A program made the translations under genes and the position numbers. From Pseudomonadota bacterium (lineage in GTDB: Bacteria; Pseudomonadota; Alphaproteobacteria; Azospirillales; Azospirillaceae): 37,459 bases of DNA. Below the pieces are notes generated by a model. It did not search any database, was not told the origin of the DNA, and was given only the letters and a program-made list of their open reading frames with translations. Below are positions 14,599 to 21,842 of the stretch, one piece after another. The stretch covers positions 1 through 37,459 of the forward strand of contig JAEYPE010000048.1 of assembly GCA_023411035.1 (NCBI GenBank). The letters are read 5' to 3'. Every line of letters starts with the position of its first letter. The stretch's first letter is position 1.

Positions 14599-15531
14599 TC
14601 AATTCACCCGTTGCAGCACGGCCTTCTCGATCCCCGGCCAGAGATGCGAGACGGAACGCCGGTACTCCTCGCGCAGCACGCCCATCCCGGCGAAGCGGTC
14701 GGGGATCGGAAGGTCGAGCAGTTCGGCCATGTCGGCCCCGGCTTCCGCCCGGCCGCGCAGGGTGCCGTCCAGCCAGATCAGCCAGTCGCGGGTCTGGGCG
14801 ATGGCCGCCTTGTCCGGGCGGATGCGCCCGTGGTTGGGGACCAGCACCGTCATGTCCAGCGCGTCCAGGGCGTCCAGCGCCGTCAGCCATTTGCCGATGT
14901 CGGCGTGTGGCGTGGTCGGCGTCCGGTCGGAGAAGACGACCCCGCCCGCGAACAGCACGCCCGTCGTCTCGTCCAGGATGGCGAGGTCGGCGGCGGTGTG
15001 CCCTTCCAGCGGGATCAGCCGCAGCCGGTGCGATCCGAAGACGACGGTGGAACCGTAGACCGTTTCCGTGGGGACCATCGGTTCGGTGCCCCGCATCCAG
15101 TCACCGACGAGGCGGTACATGTTCTCCGTCATGCCCGGCCCTTCGGCCTTGATGCCCTCGATGGTGCCGGGCAGGGCGGCGATGGGCACGTCGGCGAAGG
15201 CGCGGTTGCCCAGCCAGTAGTCGGGGTGCAGGTTGCTGACGAAGACCTTGCGGATGGGCTTGTCGGTGACCGTCGCGATGGCCGCGCGCATCTCCTCGCC
15301 GAAGCGGCGCGACGGGCCGGTCTGGATCACGATCACCCCGTCCTCCGTCACGATGAAGCCGGGATTCAGGATGTTGCCGCCGTTGGCGCGGGTGAAATGC
15401 TCCCGCGTGCCTTCGAAGACCCAGGTGTCCGGCGCGATGGCGACGGGCTTCAGGCCATAGGTCAGCGGGCCGGCGGCCCAGCCCGGCGCGGCGGACAGAA
15501 TCAGCAGAAAAAAGGACAGAAGGGCTCTCAT
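14599..15531 (-). CDS. Quinoprotein relay system metallo-hydrolase 2 (MBL fold)
   Basis: A 310-residue exported metallo-beta-lactamase-fold protein (signal peptide MRALLSFFLLILSAAPGWAA). It belongs with the SoxH-like hydrolases that accompany PQQ dehydrogenases. The metal-binding region reads N100-L-H102-P-D104-Y, then H178 in EGHTAADLA and H234 in VPNHGRI. The canonical H-x-H-x-D-H is thus N-x-H-x-D-Y, which recalls the Asn of the mono-zinc B2 lactamases. Its ATG overlaps the stop of the SoxYZ-like gene by 4 bp, so the pair is coupled. The longer frame to 16230 is only read-through of the upstream gene. The reaction is unknown; a thiol-linked carrier intermediate is the likely substrate. Confidence 0.9.
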   Translation of the reverse strand: MRALLSFFLLILSAAPGWAAGPLTYGLKPVAIAPDTWVFEGTREHFTRANGGNILNPGFIVTEDGVIVIQTGPSRRFGEEMRAAIATVTDKPIRKVFVSNLHPDYWLGNRAFADVPIAALPGTIEGIKAEGPGMTENMYRLVGDWMRGTEPMVPTETVYGSTVVFGSHRLRLIPLEGHTAADLAILDETTGVLFAGGVVFSDRTPTTPHADIGKWLTALDALDALDMTVLVPNHGRIRPDKAAIAQTRDWLIWLDGTLRGRAEAGADMAELLDLPIPDRFAGMGVLREEYRRSVSHLWPGIEKAVLQRVN

Positions 15532-16340
15532 GGCAGCGCTCCCTGCGTCCAGGGCAGTGGGATGGCCGCCTTGACCTCGCCGCCCTGGTTGTCGCGCCCG
15601 TCCAGACTCAGGCCGCGGGCGCCCGGACCGGGCTGCACCTCCAACGTGAAGACGGGATTTTCGGACAGCGGCTCCGCCGTTTGCAGCCGGGCCAGGGCGC
15701 GCCCCTCGCCATCGCTCACGGTCAGCGCCTCGATGAAATAGGCGGGGATGCCGGCGACCAAGCCGGTGTCCATGGGGTGGCGGACGGTGAAGCGCACGCG
15801 GGTCGCCTTGTCCTTGCCCGCAGGCGCCCAGGCGCGGGCCTGCACCTCCCCCACATGATCGGCCCAGTCGGCGGCGGCGTAGGTCGCCGGCGGCGCGGTG
15901 CAGCCGCCGCCCGCCGCGTCCAGCAGCTTGCCCCCGATGTGCCACACCCCGTCCGGCGTACGGGCGGCGGCGCGGATCGGGGTCGCCTGCTGCACCTTGA
16001 AACGCGTGGCGATCACCGGCCTCGCCGCCAGCGGCTGGAAGCGCAGGATGACCGGGAAGGGGTTGAGGTCGGCGAACAGCACCATCTCCTCCACCGCGCC
16101 GAGCGCGCTGGCGTCGGCCATCACCGGCACGGCGGAGGCGTTCTCGGCGTTGTCGGGGGCGGTGACGGTCACGCGCTCGTCGAATTGGACGGGGGCCGTC
16201 CCGAACAGCTCCGGCCGCAGCACGTCCCACATGACGGAAGCCAGCGGGTCGGCGGGGTCCGGCGGTCCGGCCCAGGCTGGGACGGGCAGCGCGGCCATGA
16301 GTGAGGCCATGAGTGAGGCGGCGGCAAGATGGCGGTTCAT
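15528..16340 (-). CDS. Quinoprotein-associated fused SoxYZ-like carrier
   Basis: A 270-residue exported protein that fuses SoxY-like and SoxZ-like domains. The N-terminal signal peptide (RHLAAASLMASLMAALPVPAWA) is followed by a SoxY-like beta-sandwich up to about residue 150 with C147 in the flexible GGGCTAPP loop. This corresponds to the substrate-carrying cysteine of the SoxY GGCGG tail. The SoxZ-like immunoglobulin fold fills the remainder (ATRVRFTVRHPMDTGLV). In sulfur oxidation the Cys carries thiosulfate; here the neighbours suggest another small adduct, perhaps formaldehyde or a related product. The start ATG at 16340 is preferred to 16358. Confidence 0.9.
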   Translation of the reverse strand: MNRHLAAASLMASLMAALPVPAWAGPPDPADPLASVMWDVLRPELFGTAPVQFDERVTVTAPDNAENASAVPVMADASALGAVEEMVLFADLNPFPVILRFQPLAARPVIATRFKVQQATPIRAAARTPDGVWHIGGKLLDAAGGGCTAPPATYAAADWADHVGEVQARAWAPAGKDKATRVRFTVRHPMDTGLVAGIPAYFIEALTVSDGEGRALARLQTAEPLSENPVFTLEVQPGPGARGLSLDGRDNQGGEVKAAIPLPWTQGALP

Positions 16341-16388
16341 GTAGCCCCCCGTTTTCATTCTTGTACGAACTCTTGACCTTGCAACCCC

Positions 16389-16493
16389 GGCCCCCTCCCT
16401 AACCCTCCCCCGCCTTCGGCGAGGGAGGGGATGGGGGGCGGAGCCGCGGCAGTCCCCTCTCCCGCGCAGCGGGGGAGGGTCAGGGAGGGGGCC
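16389..16493. repeat. Composite 105-bp inverted repeat
   Basis: Outer arms 16389-16413 and 16469-16493 are 25 bp with one mismatch, built of CCCTCCC/GGGAGGG blocks. Inside lie two smaller hairpins, one near 16404-16430 around TTCGGC and one near 16454-16480 around CGCAGC. Similar CCCTCCCTAACCCTCCCC blocks are common intergenic repeats in many high-GC Azospirillum-like genomes, as I remember. It fills the gap between two same-strand genes and could stop transcription or protect mRNA ends. Confidence 0.85.
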
Positions 16494-16501
16494 GCGAAGC
16501 C

Positions 16502-17362
16502 CTACTCCACCGGGATCGCGTTGTGCGTCACCCCATGCTTCCGGAAGATCTCCGGCAGCGTTCCGTCCTCCAGCATCGCGTTCACGGCATCGCCCACCGC
16601 ATAGGCGAGATCGCGGGAGTTCTCCTTCACCGCCATGCCGATGTCCCAGCTCGACGTCATCATGCCGGGGAAGGTGACCGGGGTAACGGGGAAGTCCGCC
16701 ACCCGACCGCCCAGCGCCGCTTCCACCTGGCTCTGGGTGGCGATGACGACGGCGACGTCGCCCTTGACCAGGGCATCGACCGCCTCGGGGATGGTCATGT
16801 AGTGGACGATCCGCTCGCGCAGGCGTCCACCAAAGGCGCCAAGCAGGTAGAAGTCGGGGATGCTGTCGATCTCCACCCCGATCGGCTCGTCCGGCAGCGA
16901 GGCCAGCATGGGCTGGGTCATGCGCATGGGGTTGCGGGCCAGCGCGAACCGCTCCCGCTGGTAGGGGCCGAACAGCACGGCCTCCGGATTGCGCAGGCCG
17001 AACTCCTTGTGATAGGGCACATGCATCATCACGTCGGCGACGCTCCCCCCGACGACCGGCCCGCGCCAGACGGCGTTGCGCAGGTCGTCCGACACGGCTT
17101 CGCCGGCGGTCAGCTCCATGAACTCGATGCCGACGCCCAGCCGCCCGGCGATGGCGCGGGCGAGGTCCACGTCCACGCCAACGAGGGCGCTGTTCTTGCG
17201 GTAGGAGAAGGGCGGGTTGTCGCGATAGACCGCGACCATCAGCCGCCCGGCGGCCACCACGTCGTCCAACGGGCGCGCGCCGGCACGCCGGGGAAGAATC
17301 CCGGCGGCCAGCGCGGCGGCGGCGAAGGACAGAAGCTGGCGCCGTGTCGGATGCGCCGTCAT
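16502..17362 (-). CDS. Quinoprotein dehydrogenase-associated binding protein (MxaJ/XoxJ-like)
   Basis: A 286-residue periplasmic solute-binding protein of the amino-acid-type SBP fold. A Tat-like or Sec signal (TRRQLLSFAAAALAAGILP) precedes LMVAVYRDNPPFSYRKNSALVGVDVDLARAIAGRLG. MxaJ and XoxJ proteins have this fold, and XoxJ is thought to bind and activate the apo-dehydrogenase rather than feed a transporter; no ABC partner genes are adjacent. It overlaps pedF by 4 bp, so the order is pedF, xoxJ-like, then the composite repeat. Tat character is suggested by the twin Arg but is not certain. Confidence 0.9.
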   Translation of the reverse strand: MTAHPTRRQLLSFAAAALAAGILPRRAGARPLDDVVAAGRLMVAVYRDNPPFSYRKNSALVGVDVDLARAIAGRLGVGIEFMELTAGEAVSDDLRNAVWRGPVVGGSVADVMMHVPYHKEFGLRNPEAVLFGPYQRERFALARNPMRMTQPMLASLPDEPIGVEIDSIPDFYLLGAFGGRLRERIVHYMTIPEAVDALVKGDVAVVIATQSQVEAALGGRVADFPVTPVTFPGMMTSSWDIGMAVKENSRDLAYAVGDAVNAMLEDGTLPEIFRKHGVTHNAIPVE

Positions 17363-17802
17363 TCTTCGTGCACCGTTTCCAGCCACGAGCGGATGGCCCA
17401 CAGCGCCTCCTGCCCCAGGGCCTCGCCGAAGCGCGGCATGTAGGTGACGCCGTTGCGGATGGAACCGTTGATCACCCGCTCCTTGTACCATTCGTCCCCG
17501 AGGTCGCCCTTGTCCAGATAGCGCAGATCCGGGGCGATGCCGCCCGACACCGCGCCAAGCCCGTGGCAGCGCGCGCAGTTCTGGTTGAAGGCGGAGGCCC
17601 CGATCTCGATCGCGCGGGGATTGCCGCGGTAGGGGTTCGCGTCGCGCCATTCTTCGCCCAACTTGTCGAGGCCGGTGGTGTCCACGGCCTGGGGCGTCAC
17701 GTCGCCATGGGCGAAGGCCGCCGAGGAGACGACCATGGAGGCGACGGCAACCGTGCCGGTAAGGAAACCGGCCACCGCAAGCCGGAGAAGCCGTGCGTTC
17801 AT
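17359..17802 (-). CDS. pedF: Cytochrome c-550 PedF
   Basis: A 147-residue periplasmic cytochrome with signal peptide (cleavage near AAFA-HG). The mature start HGDVTPQAVDTTGL and LGEEWRDANPYRGNPRAIEIG are characteristic of the PedF family of PQQ alcohol dehydrogenase electron acceptors. Heme motif CARCHG; Met ligand in TYMPRFGEAL. The start at 17802 is chosen because the signal peptide begins there; an upstream ATG would add residues. It heads a minus-strand operon with the XoxJ-like gene and faces the lanthanide-type ABC operon across a 230-bp divergent promoter region. It should carry electrons from the dehydrogenase at 12587-14338. Confidence 0.93.
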   Translation of the reverse strand: MNARLLRLAVAGFLTGTVAVASMVVSSAAFAHGDVTPQAVDTTGLDKLGEEWRDANPYRGNPRAIEIGASAFNQNCARCHGLGAVSGGIAPDLRYLDKGDLGDEWYKERVINGSIRNGVTYMPRFGEALGQEALWAIRSWLETVHEE

Positions 17803-18032
17803 AAGAGGCGTCCTCATTCGCAAAATATGAAGGAGCATTGTCCGTTGCCCGGAGCATAGCGGGCGGTCCATGCCGCCAATAATTGGACTTTGGTAGCAAC
17901 CGTGCGCGGAGCCGTCCGCCGCCGGACCGGACCGCAATTTTCCGTCCACGCAATCGTACCAAAGTTGCATTCCGGCACGGCGTCCGGCGGGGATACCCTG
18001 ACCTCCCGAAACCAGGCGAGTGAAAGCCCGCG
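17803..18032. promoter_or_regulatory. Divergent promoter region with ACTTTGGTA inverted sites
   Basis: ACTTTGGTA at 17887-17895 (plus) and TACCAAAGT at 17957-17965 form perfect 9-bp inverted arms, 70 bp apart. Reading inward from each arm, a looser match continues as CGTG-n2-CGGA, so each arm looks like the same site of about 24 bp. Each points toward one gene from about 140-155 bp upstream. This suits a regulator shared by pedF and the ABC operon. Confidence 0.5.
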
Positions 18033-19235
18033 ATGCGTTTCAACTTCAGATTATCCTCCTTGATGCCGTTCTCCCTGCTGGCCGGCTGGCTGTGCGTCAC
18101 GCCGCCCGCCCTTGCGCAGGAGGCGGCACCCGCCGACGTTTCGACTGTCCGCATCGCCTACCTGACGCAGGAGGTGGAGCATCCCCCTGCCCTGTCCAAC
18201 ATGGACGAGCCGCCCTCCGACGAGGGGGTGGCCGGCGCCAATCTGGCCCTGGCCGACAACAACAGCACGGGCCGCTTCCTGAAGCAGCGGTTCGAACTGG
18301 AGTCCGTCACCGTCCCCATCGACGGCGATCCGGCGCAGGCGCTGCGCGATCTGGCTGCCGGCGGGCACCGCATCGTCGTGCTGGACCTGCCCGGCGAGGC
18401 GCCCGGCACGCTGGCCCGCCTGCCCGAGGCGGCAAACCTGCTGCTGTTCAACGCCGGATCGACCGACGACAGCCTGCGCAACGCGCTGTGCGCGCCCAAC
18501 CTGCTGCACACCATGCCGGACCGCGCCATGCTGGCCGACGCGCTGGCCCAGTATCTGGCGGTGAAGCGCTGGACGAAGTGGATGCTGATCGTCGGCACCC
18601 GGCCCGAGGACCGGCTCTATGCCGCCGCGGTGAAGCGTGCGGCCAAGCGCTTCGGCGCGGAGGTGGTGGAGGAGAAGACCTGGAGCGAGGAGCACGACGC
18701 CCGCCGCACCGCGCAGGCCGAAATGCCGGTCTTCACCCAGGGCAAGCGGCACGACGTGGTGATCGTGGCCGACGAGATCGGCGATTTCGGCGACTACGTG
18801 ATGTACCGCACCTGGGAACCGCGCCCGGTCGCCGGGACGCAGGGCCTCGTCCCCACCAACTGGCACCGCACGCACGAAGCCTGGGGGTCGGCGCAGCTCC
18901 AATCCCGCTTCAAGACCGCCGCCCAGCGCAGCATGCTGCCCCGCGATTACGCCGTCTGGGCCGCCATCCGGGCGGTGGGCGAGGCGGCCACCCGCACCCG
19001 CTCCACCGACACCACGGCACTGGCCGACTATATCCGCGGGCCGGACTTCGCGCTGGCCGCCTTCAAGGGTGTGCCGCTGTCCTTCCGGAGCTGGGACGGA
19101 CAGCTCCGCCAGCCGGTGCTGGTCGCCGCCGACCGCTCGCTGGTCTCCGTCTCGCCGCAGGACGGCTTCCTGCACCCGAAAACCGAACTCGACACGCTGG
19201 GTCACGATCAGCCCGAAACGGGCTGCCGCCGCTGA
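18033..19235 (+). CDS. PQQ-associated ABC substrate-binding protein (PedA/LutA-like)
   Basis: A 400-residue exported protein (signal peptide to about ALA-QEA, residue 29) with a type I periplasmic-binding fold: VRIAYLTQEVEHPPA, then GANLALADNN, and GHRIVVLDLPGEAPG. It matches the family found in PQQ-dependent catabolism transport systems. The four-gene order that follows (beta-propeller, ATPase, permease) is that of the Pseudomonas ped ABC genes and of the Methylobacterium lut cluster, both needed for lanthanide uptake. The ligand may therefore be a lanthanide complex; the sequence alone does not prove it. It leads the operon 18033-21810. Confidence 0.92.
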   Translation: MRFNFRLSSLMPFSLLAGWLCVTPPALAQEAAPADVSTVRIAYLTQEVEHPPALSNMDEPPSDEGVAGANLALADNNSTGRFLKQRFELESVTVPIDGDPAQALRDLAAGGHRIVVLDLPGEAPGTLARLPEAANLLLFNAGSTDDSLRNALCAPNLLHTMPDRAMLADALAQYLAVKRWTKWMLIVGTRPEDRLYAAAVKRAAKRFGAEVVEEKTWSEEHDARRTAQAEMPVFTQGKRHDVVIVADEIGDFGDYVMYRTWEPRPVAGTQGLVPTNWHRTHEAWGSAQLQSRFKTAAQRSMLPRDYAVWAAIRAVGEAATRTRSTDTTALADYIRGPDFALAAFKGVPLSFRSWDGQLRQPVLVAADRSLVSVSPQDGFLHPKTELDTLGHDQPETGCRR

Positions 19236-19275
19236 CCCCTACCCGACCGATTCCACAGATAAGGACCTTGCCCCG

Positions 19276-20244
19276 ATGTCTCTCACCCGTTCCCTTTTCC
19301 TCGCCGCGCTGCTGACCGGCTGCGCCGTCCCCGCCCTGGCGGAGACCATCTATGTGTCGAACGAGAAGGACAACACTCTGTCCATCATCGACGGCAAAAC
19401 CCTGACGGTGACCGAAACGGTGAAGGTCGGGCGCCGCCCCCGCGGCATCACGCTGAGCGCCGACGGCAAGCAGCTCTACATCTGCGCCAGCGACGACGAC
19501 ACGGTGCAGGTGATGGACCTCGCCACCAAGAAGATCCTGCACGACCTGCCCTCCGGCGAGGACCCGGAGTTGTTCGCCCTGCACCCGGACGGCAAGCAGC
19601 TTTTCATCGCCAACGAGGAAAGCAACGTCGTCACCGTGGTGGACGTGCCCAACCGCAAGGTCGCCTATCAGGTGGATGTCGGGGTGGAGCCGGAAGGCAT
19701 GGCGGTCAGCCCGGACGGCAAATGGGCCGTGAACACGTCGGAGACGACGAACATGGTCCATTGGATCGACACGGAGAAGCGCTCCGTCGTGGACCATACG
19801 CTGGTGGACGCCCGTCCGCGCTACGCCCAGTTCAACAAGGATGGCAGCCGTCTGTGGGTGTCGGCGGAGATCGGCGGCACCCTGTCCGTCATCGACACGG
19901 CCACGCGCAAGGTGGCGCAGACCATCCGCTTCAAGATCAAGGGCGTGCCCCAGGACCGCATCCAGCCCGTGGGCGTCCGGCTGACCGACGACGGGCGCTA
20001 CGCCTTCGTGGCGCTCGGCCCGGCCAACCATGTGGCGGTGGTGGACGCCCAGACCTTCGCGGTGAAGGAGTATCTGCTGGTGGGCCGCCGCGTCTGGCAG
20101 CTCGACCTGTCGGGCGACCAGAAGCGGCTCTACGCGACCAACGGCGTGTCGGGCGACGTGTCGGTGATCGACGTGGACAGCCTGAAGGTGATCAAGTCCA
20201 TCAAGACCGGACGCTATCCCTGGGGCGTCGCGGTGAAGGGGTAA
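19276..20244 (+). CDS. YVTN beta-propeller protein of the PQQ ABC system
   Basis: A 322-residue secreted protein with signal peptide (cleavage near ALA-ETI). It consists of repeated propeller blades bearing YVSNEKDNTLSIIDGKT, LYICASDDDTVQVMDL and similar YVTN-type motifs. The family is restricted to PQQ-dependent catabolism loci, where it lies between the binding protein and the ATPase. It starts at ATG 19276 after AAGGA; an in-frame extension to 19069 overlaps the upstream gene and is rejected. Propellers can bind metals or cofactors in the periplasm; which one is unknown. Confidence 0.92.
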   Translation: MSLTRSLFLAALLTGCAVPALAETIYVSNEKDNTLSIIDGKTLTVTETVKVGRRPRGITLSADGKQLYICASDDDTVQVMDLATKKILHDLPSGEDPELFALHPDGKQLFIANEESNVVTVVDVPNRKVAYQVDVGVEPEGMAVSPDGKWAVNTSETTNMVHWIDTEKRSVVDHTLVDARPRYAQFNKDGSRLWVSAEIGGTLSVIDTATRKVAQTIRFKIKGVPQDRIQPVGVRLTDDGRYAFVALGPANHVAVVDAQTFAVKEYLLVGRRVWQLDLSGDQKRLYATNGVSGDVSVIDVDSLKVIKSIKTGRYPWGVAVKG

Positions 20245-20248
20245 CCGC

Positions 20249-20989
20249 ATGGGGACGCCCGCGCTGTCGGTCGAAGGTCTCAGCTACGCCTACGGGCGTA
20301 GCGCCTTCGCGCTGAAGGACGTGTCGCTGGCGGTGGAGGTGGGGTCCTTCACCGCCCTGCTCGGCCCCAACGGGGCGGGCAAGACGACGCTGTTCGCGCT
20401 GGTCACCCGCCTGTTCGAGTCGCCGGGCGGCACCATCCGCATCGGCGGCGCCGACCTGCGCCGGGACCCGGCGCGGGCGCTGGCCCGCATGGGGGTGGTG
20501 TTCCAGCAGCCGACGCTCGACCTCGACCTGACGGTGCGGCAGAACCTGCTCTATTTCGCGGCCCTGCACGGTATCCCGCGCCGCGCCGCCGAGGTTCGCG
20601 CGCAGGAGGCGCTGGAACGGCTGGGCATGGCGGAGCGCATCGGCGAGACAGTGCGGGCGCTGAACGGCGGCCACCGCCGCCGGGTGGAACTGGCCCGCGC
20701 CCTGCTGCACGAGCCGGCCCTTCTGGTGCTGGACGAACCGACCGTCGGGCTGGACGTTCCGGCCCGACGTGCCATCGTGGAGCATGTCCACACGCTGTGC
20801 CGGGAGCGCGGGATCGCCGTGCTCTGGGCCACCCACCTGATCGACGAGATCGCCCCCGACGACCGCGTGGTGGTCATCCATCGCGGGCAGGTCCGCGCGG
20901 CGGGTCCGGTCGCGGAGGTCGTCGGCAGCACCGGCGCGGAGACCTTGACCGACAGCTTCCACCGGCTGACCGCGAAGGAGGCTGCGTGA
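20249..20989 (+). CDS. PQQ-associated ABC transporter ATPase
   Basis: A 246-residue ATPase. Walker A is GPNGAGKTT (about residues 36-44), Walker B LLVLDEPTVGLD, and the switch His lies in ATHLIDEI. The signature loop reads LNGGHRRRVELARALL, so the usual LSGGQ has Asn and His, which I believe is shared by this family. It follows the propeller gene after 4 bp and overlaps the permease by 4 bp. The match to efflux-type (ABC-2) ATPases leaves direction of transport open. Confidence 0.94.
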   Translation: MGTPALSVEGLSYAYGRSAFALKDVSLAVEVGSFTALLGPNGAGKTTLFALVTRLFESPGGTIRIGGADLRRDPARALARMGVVFQQPTLDLDLTVRQNLLYFAALHGIPRRAAEVRAQEALERLGMAERIGETVRALNGGHRRRVELARALLHEPALLVLDEPTVGLDVPARRAIVEHVHTLCRERGIAVLWATHLIDEIAPDDRVVVIHRGQVRAAGPVAEVVGSTGAETLTDSFHRLTAKEAA

Positions 20990-21810
20990 CCGCGCCCGCC
21001 CATTACGCGCCCGCCCATTACGCCAGGGCGCTCGGCGGCATCGTCGGGCGTGAGGTGCTGCGCTTCGTCAAGCAGCGGGAGCGGTTCCTGTCGGCTCTGG
21101 TCCGCCCGCTGCTGTGGCTGTTCGTCTTCGCGGCGGGCTTCCGCGCGGCGCTGGGCATCGCCATCACCCCGCCCTACGAGACCTACATCCCCTACGAGGT
21201 CTACATCGTCCCCGGCCTCGCCGGGATGGTGCAACTGTTCAACGGGATGCAAAGCTCCCTGTCGATGGTCTACGACCGCGAGATGGGCAGCATGAGGATG
21301 CTTCTGGTCAGCCCCCTGCCCCGCTGGTTCCTGTTGACGGCGAAGCTGCTGGCCGGGACGGCGGTATCGACCCTCCAGGTCTACGCCTTCCTCGCCGTCG
21401 CCTGGGTCTACGGGGTGCAGGCGCCGCCGCTCGGCTACGTCGCGGTGCTGCCGGCGCTGGTGGTCAGCGGGCTGATGCTGGGGGCGCTGGGGATGCTGCT
21501 GTCCTCGGCCATCCGGCAGTTGGAGAATTTCGCGGGCGTAATGAACTTCGTCATCTTCCCGACCTTCTTCCTGTCCACCGCGCTTTATCCGCTGTGGAAG
21601 ATGCAGGAGGCCGGGGAGTTGCTGCACATGCTGTGCATCATCAACCCCTTCAGCCAGGCGGTGGAGTTGATCCGCTTCGCGCTGTATCTGAAGCTCAACG
21701 CCCCGGCGCTGGGCTGGACGGTGCTGGCGCTGGCGGTGTTCCTGGGCGGCGCGGTATACGGGTACAACCCGGCGCGGGGGTTCCTGGCGCGGAAGGCGGG
21801 CGGGGAGTAG
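20986..21810 (+). CDS. PQQ-associated ABC-2 type permease
   Basis: A 274-residue membrane protein with about six hydrophobic helices and the ABC-2 pattern (MVYDREMGSMRMLLVSPLPRW, and INPFSQAVELIRF). The start is GTG 20986 in a GTGA overlap with the ATPase stop. A 15-bp tandem repeat (20992-21006, 21007-21021) duplicates APAHY at the N-terminus. Last gene of the operon; the PAS kinase converges on it. Confidence 0.92.
   Translation: MTAPAHYAPAHYARALGGIVGREVLRFVKQRERFLSALVRPLLWLFVFAAGFRAALGIAITPPYETYIPYEVYIVPGLAGMVQLFNGMQSSLSMVYDREMGSMRMLLVSPLPRWFLLTAKLLAGTAVSTLQVYAFLAVAWVYGVQAPPLGYVAVLPALVVSGLMLGALGMLLSSAIRQLENFAGVMNFVIFPTFFLSTALYPLWKMQEAGELLHMLCIINPFSQAVELIRFALYLKLNAPALGWTVLALAVFLGGAVYGYNPARGFLARKAGGE
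20992..21021 (+). repeat. 15-bp tandem repeat at permease N-terminus
   Basis: GCGCCCGCCCATTAC twice head to tail, directly after the GTG start. It encodes a repeated APAHY and may reflect slippage. Confidence 0.85.
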
Positions 21811-21842
21811 GGGGTTCGTCGCGACCGCTCCCCCCGCGAAAG

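Noticed and set aside
15532..16230. Extended N-terminus of the MBL hydrolase to make a 543-residue protein
   Set aside because: The extension is the SoxYZ-like gene read in a wrong frame; a signal peptide begins at 15531.
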